Shown here: one piece after another, positions 8,263 through 15,639 of the stretch
Position numbering within the stretch: the stretch's first letter is position 1
Layout of the letters: each line of letters opens with the position of its first letter
Assembly: GCA_937911235.1 (NCBI GenBank)
Contig: CALDPN010000018.1
Location: 1 to 22,267 of the forward strand
Direction of reading: 5' to 3'
From: an uncultured Bacteroidales bacterium
GTDB taxonomy: Bacteria; Bacteroidota; Bacteroidia; Bacteroidales; Paludibacteraceae
DNA: 22,267 nucleotides
The notes under the pieces: generated by a model
What the model was told of the DNA's origin: nothing
What the model saw: the letters and a program-made list of their open reading frames with translations, nothing else
Database searches by the model: none
Translations under genes and position numbers: made by a program

Positions 8263-9184
8263 CTACAGTAACTATCAGTTTCCCTTTCTCTTTACGCGCA
8301 ATGTGTTTTCCCGTTTTAAAGACGGTGTTGCCCTCGGCACTGAGCATGGTTCTAATGGTGGCAGGATGGAAAGAAAAATCTTTTAAGCATTCATAAAGAA
8401 GAGTAAAAGGCTCAGAAAATTTTTGAATCACTTTTAAATCTACAATATAAGAATCATCTGTTGCACTCACGGCAGATGATTTTTCTTTTTCTATTACATC
8501 TTTATAAATACTTTCTGCTGCAGCAAAGTTTTCTGCATTGCTAAGCATTACAGAGTCGATTTGTGGATTTATCTCCCTTAAAATAGGCATTACAATATTT
8601 CTAATCTTGTTGCGAGTATATTCGTTTTCAAGATTTGTGGAATCGGTGATATAGCCAATGCCTTGCTCAGAAAGATAGTCTTCAATTTCTTTTCTGTTTA
8701 CACAAAGGAGCGGACGCACCACAAATTCGTTGCGCGGACGAATGCCACAAATGCCCCTCAATCCTGTGCCACGAAGCAGATTAAGTAGAATGGTTTCGAT
8801 AGAGTCATCGCTATGGTGTGCCACTGCAATGGCCTGTGCATTGTGTTTCTCTCTCACCTTCTCAAACCAAGTATATCTAAGCTCGCGAGCAGCCATTTCT
8901 ATAGAGAGTTTATTCTCTGCTGCATACTTTTTGGTATCGAAATGCTCTACTAGAAGTGTTAGGTTTTCTTTTTCACAAAATTCTCTCACAAAATTTTCGT
9001 CTCTATCAGATTCTTCGCCTCTTAAGTGAAAGTTGCAATGCGCCACCACACAGTCAAATCCCAACTTATTTAATATATGAAGTAGGAAAATAGAATCTGC
9101 TCCGCCACTACAAGTAACAATTACTTTTTCTCCTCTTTTTAGTAGGCTTTCTTTATTGATATATGTGAGAATTTTGTTTTTCAT
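8249..9184 (-). CDS. tilS: tRNA(Ile)-lysidine synthase, short form
   Basis: 311 residues. The N-type ATP pyrophosphatase P-loop SGGADS is at residues 26-31. It is followed by CVVAHCNFHLRGEESDRDENFV, AVAHHSDDSIETILLNLLRGTGLRGICG and RPLLCVNRKEIEDYL, and by TRNKIRNIVMPILREINPQ. TilS adds lysine to C34 of the AUA-reading tRNA(Ile), an essential step in decoding. Many TilS proteins have a further C-terminal tRNA-binding domain (total about 430 residues). This one stops after KGKLIVTVVREL, so that domain is absent. The frame ends cleanly at a TAA inside the convergent overlap, with no obvious continuation. A -7 box ends only four bases before the ATG. Confidence 0.95.
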   Translation of the reverse strand: MKNKILTYINKESLLKRGEKVIVTCSGGADSIFLLHILNKLGFDCVVAHCNFHLRGEESDRDENFVREFCEKENLTLLVEHFDTKKYAAENKLSIEMAARELRYTWFEKVREKHNAQAIAVAHHSDDSIETILLNLLRGTGLRGICGIRPRNEFVVRPLLCVNRKEIEDYLSEQGIGYITDSTNLENEYTRNKIRNIVMPILREINPQIDSVMLSNAENFAAAESIYKDVIEKEKSSAVSATDDSYIVDLKVIQKFSEPFTLLYECLKDFSFHPATIRTMLSAEGNTVFKTGKHIARKEKGKLIVTVVREL

Positions 9185-9188
9185 ACTG

Positions 9189-9196
9189 CAAAAATA
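9189..9196 (-). promoter_or_regulatory. Promoter -7 box of tilS, abutting the start codon
   Basis: TATTTTTG on the minus strand matches TAnnTTTG and ends four bases before the ATG (9184). With usual spacing, transcription would begin at or beside the ATG, implying a leaderless mRNA. No -33 TTTG was identified. Confidence 0.5.
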
Positions 9197-9227
9197 ATAT
9201 TTTAAATTATTTTTTTTGCTTAAAAAC

Positions 9228-9258
9228 TTGATTAAAAAGAAATTATATTATATTTTTG
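9228..9258 (+). promoter_or_regulatory. Promoter of the TetR-family gene
   Basis: TTG at 9228-9230 and TATTTTTG at 9251-9258 with 20 bases between, close to the Bacteroidota TTTG-N19-TAnnTTTG pattern. The leader to the ATG at 9299 would be about 35 bases. Confidence 0.7.
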
Positions 9259-9298
9259 CACAAAACCACTTATTTGTGCAAAAAAATACAAACTAAGT

Positions 9299-9865
9299 AT
9301 GCAAAAAACGAAGGCGCTTTTAATAGAATCTGCTAGAAAGGTATTTGCTCGCATCGGCGTGCAACAAGCCACTATGAATGACATTGCCGAAGAGTCAAAC
9401 AAAGGCAGAAGAACTTTGTATACTTACTTTAAATCTAAAGAAGATGTGTACAATGCAGTGGTAGAACAAGAACTTTCTACATTAATATCTAAACTAGAGT
9501 CTGTGCTACATTCTGCACTCACTCCAGATCAGAAAATCATAGAGTTTATCTATATTCACCTAGATACCATCAACGATATTGTAAGAAACAATGGTACTCT
9601 GCGTGCCGACTTTTTTAGTGATATTAAAGCTATGGAAATTGCTCGCCGAAGCACAGACTTAATGGAAATAAAGATGCTTCGCGAAATTCTGACAGATGGT
9701 GTGGAAAGAGGTTCTTTCTCGATAGAAAGCATTGAAACTGCTACTCTTATGATATTCTACGCAGTGAAAGGTCTAGAATCTCCATACAACAGACGACACC
9801 TTTCAGGAAAAATGAAAAGTAGACGCGACCATATAGCAAAATTTGTACTTAAGGGTCTTAGATAA
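9299..9865 (+). CDS. TetR/AcrR-family transcriptional regulator
   Basis: 188 residues. The N-terminal 50 residues are a typical TetR helix-turn-helix domain: LLIESARKVFARIGVQQATMNDIAEESNKGRRTLYTYF and KSKEDVYNAVVEQEL, with the recognition helix at about residues 35-44. The remainder is an all-helical ligand-binding and dimer domain with no specific signature. Such proteins normally repress a neighbouring gene until a ligand binds. Here the neighbours are tilS (divergent) and a lipoprotein gene (convergent, directly abutting), so no target is obvious. It has its own promoter. Confidence 0.92.
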   Translation: MQKTKALLIESARKVFARIGVQQATMNDIAEESNKGRRTLYTYFKSKEDVYNAVVEQELSTLISKLESVLHSALTPDQKIIEFIYIHLDTINDIVRNNGTLRADFFSDIKAMEIARRSTDLMEIKMLREILTDGVERGSFSIESIETATLMIFYAVKGLESPYNRRHLSGKMKSRRDHIAKFVLKGLR

Positions 9866-11017
9866 TTAAAATTCTCTATTGTCTATATCTGGTTTCTCAA
9901 TTTCATATAGTTGAGGAACCATTTTTTTATACGATCTATTGCTAGGAGTATCTAGGTATATTTTAAAGTCTTTCACGTATACGGTATTTCCTGCATACAA
10001 CATCAAACCAGTTTCTTCCCCTGCTCGTACTAGGTCTGATATATCATTATTATATACAAAGGTGTCGTTGATATAATAGTATACAAATTCACCTTGTTTG
10101 TATATCTTAATTTTTGTATAGTCACTCAAATTATATCCAGCATTGTATATGTCCAAAAATGGAAACCCGCATATTGTTTCGCCTACAAGAATATGTTGTG
10201 TGCCATCTAGTGATATATAGTGTATGTTGGCGTCTTTTTTATCAGTATCAGGCTCTCCAAAAAACATACCAACTAATGCTTTTACATTTGCTTCATTAGG
10301 AACAACTTTAATGTTGGCTTCTACGCAAAAATTATCTAAAGTATTTACTAAACCAGAAAATGGTAAAGCATGATTGCCTTTGTATGAAGTTGCTACGAAC
10401 TCTCCATTTTCAATTCTACTATAGAAGTTGTCTTGTTTTATAAGGGGGAATTGTGGATTTTTAATATCTAATTGGTAAAGCAAATGTTGAAACATACCAG
10501 AAAAGTTTGGAATATAAGTGCTCCATTCTGGTGCTTCAGTGGTTTGAGTGAAAAGTTCTTTTATATAATATTCTTTTCTCATTCCTCTGTAATTGATGTT
10601 GCTTCCTCTTTTATTTGGTAGTTCGCCTCCGCACATCATACTTTGCCAATCGTTGTTTTTAAGAACATTATTAAAGTGATCGCGTCGTAGGAAGCCGTGT
10701 CCCATTTCATGGAACACAACTAGTTCTTTGCGGTCGTTAGCAAGATAACTTTTTGTAAGTCCTTTCCAATATAAACTATCTATTTCTATTTCAATTGGAA
10801 TTTTGTTTATATAGCAAGTACCGGCTCTATGACCACCTAAATTTGAGAACCTCATAATGAGCCCTTTGTCGTCGAAGTTGTAACCATAATCTTTTGCGTA
10901 GGTAAAGAATCGTTGAGCATATATATCTAGTTCTTCTTCTACTTTGTATGCTCCTGGATCTTCCGCACAGCTAGAAAGTAATATTAATGATAATATAAAG
11001 ATTATGTAATTTTTCAT
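9866..11017 (-). CDS. Lipoprotein zinc metallopeptidase with C-terminal lectin-like domain
   Basis: 383 residues. The signal sequence ends in a lipobox (LLSSC, lipidated Cys17), and AEDPG after the Cys is acidic, as in surface-exported Bacteroidota lipoproteins. Residues 103-114 are HEMGHGFLRRDH: HExxH with a third His at +12 (and Asp at +11). SMMCGG (126-131) may act as a Met-turn. Together these point to a zinc peptidase, probably metzincin-like. Residues about 205-365 alternate beta strands (FCVEANIKVV, YYYINDTFVYNND, TGLMLYAGNTVYVKDFKIYL) like a concanavalin/LamG jelly roll, suggesting glycan or substrate binding. Its ATG overlaps the murA stop by four bases, so it is coupled to murA. Substrate unknown; the peptidase call is motif-based. 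Confidence 0.75.
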   Translation of the reverse strand: MKNYIIFILSLILLSSCAEDPGAYKVEEELDIYAQRFFTYAKDYGYNFDDKGLIMRFSNLGGHRAGTCYINKIPIEIEIDSLYWKGLTKSYLANDRKELVVFHEMGHGFLRRDHFNNVLKNNDWQSMMCGGELPNKRGSNINYRGMRKEYYIKELFTQTTEAPEWSTYIPNFSGMFQHLLYQLDIKNPQFPLIKQDNFYSRIENGEFVATSYKGNHALPFSGLVNTLDNFCVEANIKVVPNEANVKALVGMFFGEPDTDKKDANIHYISLDGTQHILVGETICGFPFLDIYNAGYNLSDYTKIKIYKQGEFVYYYINDTFVYNNDISDLVRAGEETGLMLYAGNTVYVKDFKIYLDTPSNRSYKKMVPQLYEIEKPDIDNREF

Positions 11018-12318
11018 TGTCTTGTAATTTTCGCGCCTAGTGCGTTAAGTCTTTCATCTATGGCTTCGTATCCACGGTCTATTTGCTCTATATTGTGAAT
11101 AACGCTTGTGCCACTTGCGCTAAGTGCAGCCATAAGTAGTGCAATACCAGCACGAATGTCTGGAGATGTCATCACTGCTGGGCGAAGGTGGAAGTTTTCT
11201 CCCATACCTATAATTGTGGCACGGTGTGGGTCGCAAAGTATAATTTGTGCACCCATATCTATAAGTTTATCTACAAAGAATAGGCGACTTTCAAACATTT
11301 TTTGGTGGATAAGTACACTTCCTTTTGCTTTGGTGGCAAGTACTAGGATGATACTTAAAAGGTCTGGAGTAAGTCCTGGCCATGGAGCATCTGCAATACT
11401 CAAAATAGAACCATCTATATAAGATTCTACTTTAAATACGTCTTGCTCTGGAATAATAATATCGTCGTTTTCAATAATAAGTTTTATGCCCAGTTTTCTG
11501 AAACTATCTGGAATAATGCCTAGATTTTCTACAGAAACATTTTTAATTCTAAGTTCAGAGCCTGTCATGGCTGCAATACCAATGAAACTTCCCACTTCAA
11601 TCATGTCAGGTAGAACAGTGTGGGTGCAACCTTTAAGTTCTTTTACGCCTGTAATATAAAGTAGGTTTGAACCAATGCCTTCTATTTTTGCTCCCATACG
11701 CACAAGCATTTTGCAAAGTTGTTGTAGGTATGGTTCGCAAGCAGCGTTGTAGATGGTGGTTTTGCCTTCTGCCATCACGGCTGCCATAATAATGTTGGCT
11801 GTGCCAGTTACAGAAGCCTCGTCTAGAAGCATATAAGTGCCTTTAAGTTCTTCGGCTTCTATTCTGTAAAGTGAATTTTCTGCTTCGTATCTAAATGTAG
11901 CACCTAGTTTGCTAAAACCTATAAAGTGTGTGTCTAGGTGGCGTCTACCTATTTTGTCGCCCCCTGGCTGAGGTAGGATAGCACTTTTAAAACGTGCCAA
12001 GATAGGACCAAGTAGCATTACAGAGCCTCTTAGCGATGTGCAGCGTTTGTTGTAGTCGGCGCTGCCAATGTAGTCTAGGTCTATGTTTTCTGCCTTAAAG
12101 CTATATTTGTTGCGGTTGATTTGTTTTACCTCAACACCCATTTTTTGCATCAAATCTATCAGCTGGATTATGTCTGCTATATGAGGAATATTGTCCATAA
12201 TAACTTCCTCTTTAGTAAGTAAACATGCGCAAATCACTTGTAGTGCTTCGTTTTTTGCTCCTTGTGGAGTAATTTCTCCACTAAGTTTGTGTCCGCCTTC
12301 GATTCTAAATGATGCCAT
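11014..12318 (-). CDS. murA: UDP-N-acetylglucosamine 1-carboxyvinyltransferase
   Basis: 434 residues, normal length. It starts MASFRIEGGHKLSGEITPQGAKNEAL, with the UDP-GlcNAc and phosphoenolpyruvate contact residues K22 and N23. Other signatures are SLRGSVMLLGPILARF, EASVTGTANIIMAAVMAEG, WPGLTPDLLS and DIRAGIALLMAAL. It transfers enolpyruvate from PEP to UDP-GlcNAc, the first committed step of peptidoglycan synthesis. The loop residue that is Cys115 in E. coli is Asp121 here (PQPGGDKIGRRHLDTH, codon at 11956-11958). A Cys-to-Asp change at this site gives fosfomycin insensitivity in other bacteria. It begins two bases after the DUF4290 stop and overlaps the lipoprotein gene downstream. Confidence 0.97.
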   Translation of the reverse strand: MASFRIEGGHKLSGEITPQGAKNEALQVICACLLTKEEVIMDNIPHIADIIQLIDLMQKMGVEVKQINRNKYSFKAENIDLDYIGSADYNKRCTSLRGSVMLLGPILARFKSAILPQPGGDKIGRRHLDTHFIGFSKLGATFRYEAENSLYRIEAEELKGTYMLLDEASVTGTANIIMAAVMAEGKTTIYNAACEPYLQQLCKMLVRMGAKIEGIGSNLLYITGVKELKGCTHTVLPDMIEVGSFIGIAAMTGSELRIKNVSVENLGIIPDSFRKLGIKLIIENDDIIIPEQDVFKVESYIDGSILSIADAPWPGLTPDLLSIILVLATKAKGSVLIHQKMFESRLFFVDKLIDMGAQIILCDPHRATIIGMGENFHLRPAVMTSPDIRAGIALLMAALSASGTSVIHNIEQIDRGYEAIDERLNALGAKITRQ

Positions 12319-12319
12319 A

Positions 12320-12946
12320 TTATTTTTTAGCTTTAGGTTTGTTTTTGTTGTTATTATTGTTGTTGTTTTTCTTCAAATTGATATTTGAAGGACCTATTAA
12401 ATCTTTTCCGTCTCTAAGTCGAAGATTGTCGCTACTTAGGCTAAGTCTGCCATTTGACAGTTCGTATAGGTCGGCAAAGATTTTTTGGTCTTCCACAGAA
12501 GATTCCTTATTCCATACAATGAAACTTTTTTTCATGTGGTTTGCAAGCACAGGAATAAGTTTTACTTCATTTTCTTCGTCAAGGGTGTTTACTGCTTCAA
12601 TAAAACGTGGTAGGATAGTGCCATAATGACGATGAGAAATCTTTCTATTTGGATATGGAAGTTTTTCTGGTTTGCTTTGTAGTTTTTCTGGTTTAACTAG
12701 CTCATATGGATAGTCGATGTCTAGTTTGTAGTCTGACATTATAGCAAGGTGATCCCAAAGTTTGTGTTTGAAATCGTTCACGTCTCTAAGGTGTGGGAAA
12801 AGGTTACCCATAATATTGATTATGGTATTTGCACATCTGGTACGTTCTTCTCTGTCTTCTATAGTCATGGCATATTCCACCATTTGTTGAATGTTTCTGC
12901 CATACTCGGTTAAAATTAGTTTGTTTTTATTTGTATAGTATTCCAT
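12320..12946 (-). CDS. DUF4290 family protein
   Basis: 208 residues. The sequence (LILTEYGRNIQQMVEYAMTI, ANTIINIMGNLFPHLRDVND, FKHKLWDHLAIMSDY) matches the DUF4290 family, which is found in Bacteroidota usually directly before murA. Function is unknown. There is no signal peptide or membrane segment, so it is probably cytoplasmic. The C-terminus is low complexity, with a run of Asn followed by Lys/Pro residues. It lies 22 bases after tsaB, with heptamer array 3 in and just past the tsaB end. No promoter was seen between, so the four genes tsaB to lipoprotein probably form one operon. Confidence 0.85.
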   Translation of the reverse strand: MEYYTNKNKLILTEYGRNIQQMVEYAMTIEDREERTRCANTIINIMGNLFPHLRDVNDFKHKLWDHLAIMSDYKLDIDYPYELVKPEKLQSKPEKLPYPNRKISHRHYGTILPRFIEAVNTLDEENEVKLIPVLANHMKKSFIVWNKESSVEDQKIFADLYELSNGRLSLSSDNLRLRDGKDLIGPSNINLKKNNNNNNNKNKPKAKK

Positions 12947-12951
12947 GTTAA

Positions 12952-12986
12952 TAGTTAGGAGTTGGGAGTTAGGAGTTAGGAGTTAA
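12952..12986 (+). repeat. Heptamer array 3 at the 3' end of tsaB
   Basis: Five tandem units: TAGTTAG, GAGTTGG, GAGTTAG, GAGTTAG, GAGTTAA, preceded by GTTAA as in array 2. On the minus strand it supplies the last codons (LTPNS) and the stop codon of tsaB and fills most of the gap to DUF4290. Confidence 0.9.
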
Positions 12987-13670
12987 TTGATTTTTAGGCA
13001 TGGTAACGTGTGCTGCTTTAAGGTAAAATGGCTCAAAGTACGCAATGTCGGCAAAGTCGTTTTTCGCAAATGCGTCTTCGGCTAGTGCTATCATGCTTGT
13101 GGCAAGTGGATACACGTCGTCTAGGAAGATGGCGTTTTCGTGAGTTAAGTATTGTTTGCATTTTGCAGCTCCGTTGCCACAGAAATATACTTTTTTGCTT
13201 TGCAAAATCTCTGCAAAACTATTTTCGTCGATAATCTCTGGTTGAGTTTCGCGCACCTCGTTTAGCGCTCTGTCGTAGAAACAGCAGTAAACTTCCATGC
13301 GGCGAGCATCAATCATTGGGCATATAAGAGCATCTTCTTCAATGCTATATTTTTCTTTTGCGTTTTGTGCAATAATTTTTAGGGTAGGAATGGTAATGAG
13401 CTTTAAGTCGCTACCATAACACAAACCTTTTGCAAACGAAGTGCCTATTCTTAGCCCTGTGTATGAACCTGGTCCTATGCTTAATGATACTGCATCTAAA
13501 TCTTTTGGCTCAATAGCGGCTTCAGCCAACACTCCCTGTACGAAAACTCCAATAAGTTCGCTATGGTTGTTGCCATTGAAGTTTTCTCTAAAACACTTGC
13601 ATGCACCGTTTTCTGAAATGCTAACGGAACAAACAGTTGTTGATGTTTCTATGTTTAAAATTTTACTCAT
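12969..13670 (-). CDS. tsaB: tRNA threonylcarbamoyladenosine synthesis protein TsaB
   Basis: 233 residues from the ATG at 13670 (MSKILNIETSTTVCSVSI), the standard TsaB start. The frame continues upstream to a TTG at 13736, but that would begin inside the leader. Signatures of the inactive Kae1-like fold are ILNIETS at the N-terminus, NNHSELIG, and SLSIGPGSYTGLRIGTSFAKGL (63-82). TsaB pairs with TsaD and TsaE to make t6A37 on ANN-decoding tRNAs. The C-terminus is unusual: after FEPFYLKAAHVTMPKNQ the last residues LTPNS and the stop are encoded by the heptamer array, so the native end has been replaced or extended. It is the first gene of the tsaB-DUF4290-murA-lipoprotein operon. Confidence 0.93.
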   Translation of the reverse strand: MSKILNIETSTTVCSVSISENGACKCFRENFNGNNHSELIGVFVQGVLAEAAIEPKDLDAVSLSIGPGSYTGLRIGTSFAKGLCYGSDLKLITIPTLKIIAQNAKEKYSIEEDALICPMIDARRMEVYCCFYDRALNEVRETQPEIIDENSFAEILQSKKVYFCGNGAAKCKQYLTHENAIFLDDVYPLATSMIALAEDAFAKNDFADIAYFEPFYLKAAHVTMPKNQLTPNS

Positions 13671-13769
13671 TTGATACACAATTTGGAGCAGCGAGAGCAG
13701 AACTATGCTAGCATAAGTTATGCCGAGTCGTGACAAATTAGGTTACTTACGTAGTAAGTGACAAAGATA
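13671..13769 (-). promoter_or_regulatory. tsaB promoter and structured leader
   Basis: The minus-strand -7 box TATCTTTG (13762-13769) matches TAnnTTTG. An inverted repeat GTTACTTAC-GTA-GTAAGTGAC (13742-13762, one wobble pair) covers the expected transcription start and could be an operator. Further small inverted repeats (GCATAA/TTATGC around 13710-13723) lie in the roughly 90-base leader. No known riboswitch was recognised. Confidence 0.5.
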
Positions 13770-13836
13770 GCAATAAAAAATGAATATTTGTGGCTAGTCT
13801 TAATATTTTATAATAATGTAACAAAAACTTGTATTT

Positions 13837-13872
13837 TTTGATATTAGAATGCAATTTTTTTCAGTAACTTTG
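13837..13872 (+). promoter_or_regulatory. Promoter of the paaK-to-lpxB gene run
   Basis: TAACTTTG at 13865-13872 matches TAnnTTTG. TTTG at 13837-13840 is a possible -33 box, but the 24-base spacing is longer than usual. The leader to the ATG at 13924 would be about 45 bases. Confidence 0.6.
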
Positions 13873-13923
13873 CCTAATTATAACAAAACTATTGAAATAA
13901 CTAACAATTTAATATAAAATAAG

Positions 13924-15222
13924 ATGATTTGGAATCCTTCTGTAGAGTGCATGGACAGAGAATCTATGCGTAAACTACAATCTGAAAGACTTCGTAAGGT
14001 GGTGGAAAGAGTATACAATAACTGTGAACCTTACAGAAAAAGAATGGAAGAAGCAGGTGTTACCCCTGAAGATATAAACTCAATTGACGATATAGTAAAA
14101 TTACCGTTTACCTCTAAAAAAGATTTAAGAGATTATTATCCATTTGGCTTATTATCAGCGCCTAAAGAAGAAATTATTCGTATTCACGCTTCTTCTGGTA
14201 CTACAGGTAAACCTATTGTGGTAGGCTATACAAAAAACGATATTGCAAACTGGAATGAGGCTGGTGCACGTTGTCTTTCTGCGTATGGTTTGGGAAAACA
14301 AGATGTGATACAAGTGGCGTATGGTTATGGACTTTTCACTGGTGGTCTTGGTGCACATGGCGCTTGCGAAACTATTGGTGCTATCACAATTCCTATCTCT
14401 GCAGGTAATACAGAAAAACAAATGCTTATGATGCACGACTTACAGGCTACAGCGCTTGCTTGTACTCCTTCATACGCATTGTATTTGGCAGAGTCTTTGG
14501 AAAAATCTGGTCTCAAAGACAAAATGAACTTAAAAGTTGGCGTATTTGGTGCAGAACCTTGGACAGAACAAATGCGTAAAGAAATAGAAAACAAACTTGG
14601 CATTAAGGCTTATGATATTTATGGCCTAACTGAAATTAGTGGTCCTGGTGTGGGTCACGAATGTGAATGCCAATGCGGAACTCACATTTGCGAAGACTTA
14701 TTCTTCCCAGAAATTATCGACCCAGAGACTGGCGAAAGTCTTCCTGCTGGTTCTATTGGTGAACTTGTTTTCACAACTTTAACCAAAGAAGGTATGCCAC
14801 TTATTCGTTTCCGTACTCGCGACTTAACTCGCCTAATCTATGATAAATGTGAGTGTGGACGTACTTCTGTGCGTATGGAAAAAATTATGGGTCGTAGCGA
14901 CGATATGCTTATTATTCGTGGTGTGAATGTGTTCCCATCTCAAGTGGAAGCCGTGCTTTGTGAAGTAGAAGAATTTGAACCTCACTTCTTCATTACTGTT
15001 GACCGTGTAAACAACACAGATACATTTGATATTGAAGTGGAAGTGAAAGAGCAATACTACACCGACGAAATTAGCGGTATGATTAAACTTCAAAAGAAAC
15101 TTGCTGCTAGACTTCAAAGTGTAATTGGTCTTCAACCAAATATTATTTTGGCAGAGCCAAGAAGTATGGAACGTAGCCAAGGTAAAGCAAAAAGAGCATT
15201 AGACAAACGTAAATTACAATAA
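13924..15222 (+). CDS. paaK: Phenylacetate-CoA ligase (AMP-forming)
   Basis: 432 residues, normal for the family. The ATP/AMP-binding loop is SSGTTGKPIVVGYT (90-103). It is followed by YGYGLFTGGLGAHGACETIGA, GAEPWTEQMR and YGLTEISGPGVGHECE, with an ECECQCGTHIC segment that could bind metal. The C-terminal domain has FRTRDLTRLIYD, GRSDDMLIIRGVNVFPSQVE and a lysine-containing end (SQGKAKRALDKRKLQ). It activates phenylacetate or another aryl acid to its CoA thioester. In Bacteroidota and archaea this form usually accompanies an ACT protein, as here, and often indolepyruvate oxidoreductase genes, which are absent from the window. Aromatic amino acid fermentation or salvage is a likely role; the exact acid is not shown. 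Confidence 0.93.
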   Translation: MIWNPSVECMDRESMRKLQSERLRKVVERVYNNCEPYRKRMEEAGVTPEDINSIDDIVKLPFTSKKDLRDYYPFGLLSAPKEEIIRIHASSGTTGKPIVVGYTKNDIANWNEAGARCLSAYGLGKQDVIQVAYGYGLFTGGLGAHGACETIGAITIPISAGNTEKQMLMMHDLQATALACTPSYALYLAESLEKSGLKDKMNLKVGVFGAEPWTEQMRKEIENKLGIKAYDIYGLTEISGPGVGHECECQCGTHICEDLFFPEIIDPETGESLPAGSIGELVFTTLTKEGMPLIRFRTRDLTRLIYDKCECGRTSVRMEKIMGRSDDMLIIRGVNVFPSQVEAVLCEVEEFEPHFFITVDRVNNTDTFDIEVEVKEQYYTDEISGMIKLQKKLAARLQSVIGLQPNIILAEPRSMERSQGKAKRALDKRKLQ

Positions 15223-15227
15223 GGAGG
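15222..15227 (+). promoter_or_regulatory. Strong Shine-Dalgarno site before the ACT gene
   Basis: AGGAGG overlaps the last base of the paaK stop codon and is seven bases from the ATG at 15235. Full Shine-Dalgarno sites are uncommon in Bacteroidota, and most other starts in this window lack one. It supports the chosen start. Confidence 0.75.
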
Positions 15228-15234
15228 ATACATT

Positions 15235-15639
15235 ATGACAACATTACAGTTATCAGTTTTTCTAGAAAACAAGACAGGTCGTTTAAACGATGTGGCTAAG
15301 GTGTTGGCTGAGGCAGGTATTAATATGACTGCGTTCAGTGTGGCAGACAACTCAGACTTTGGTATCCTTAGAGTGCTTGTGTCAGATCCTGAAAAAGCAA
15401 AACAAGTGCTTAAGGAAAAAGGTTTTGCTGTGAAACTTACTAACGTGTTGGCACTTCGTATAGGTAATTCTGCTGGTACTTTATACGGCATTTTAGACAA
15501 ACTTGCAGAGTCTAAAGTTTATATTGAGTATATGTATGCTTTCTCTGAAGGCGAACAAGCTAGCGTGGTAATTCGTCCAAACGATATAGACCAAGCCATT
15601 GAAATTTTAAAAGCAAATAAAATAGAATTTGTAGCATAA
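15235..15639 (+). CDS. Tandem ACT-domain regulatory protein
   Basis: 134 residues made of two ACT-type repeats: residues 1-70 (LQLSVFLENKTGRLNDVAKVLAEAGINMTAFSVAD) and 71-134 (VLALRIGNSAGTLYGILDKLAESKVYIEYMYAF). ACT domains bind amino acids and control enzyme activity. Its place between paaK and the antiporter, and the common pairing with paaK, suggest it senses an aromatic or other amino acid and modulates the ligase; this is inferred. It has the strong Shine-Dalgarno site and its stop codon overlaps the next start (TAATG). Confidence 0.9.
   Translation: MTTLQLSVFLENKTGRLNDVAKVLAEAGINMTAFSVADNSDFGILRVLVSDPEKAKQVLKEKGFAVKLTNVLALRIGNSAGTLYGILDKLAESKVYIEYMYAFSEGEQASVVIRPNDIDQAIEILKANKIEFVA

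Noticed and set aside
13671..13736. Upstream TTG start for tsaB at 13736
   Set aside because: TsaB proteins begin at the MSKILNIETS-type start; the added 22 residues fall in the leader and are not family-like.
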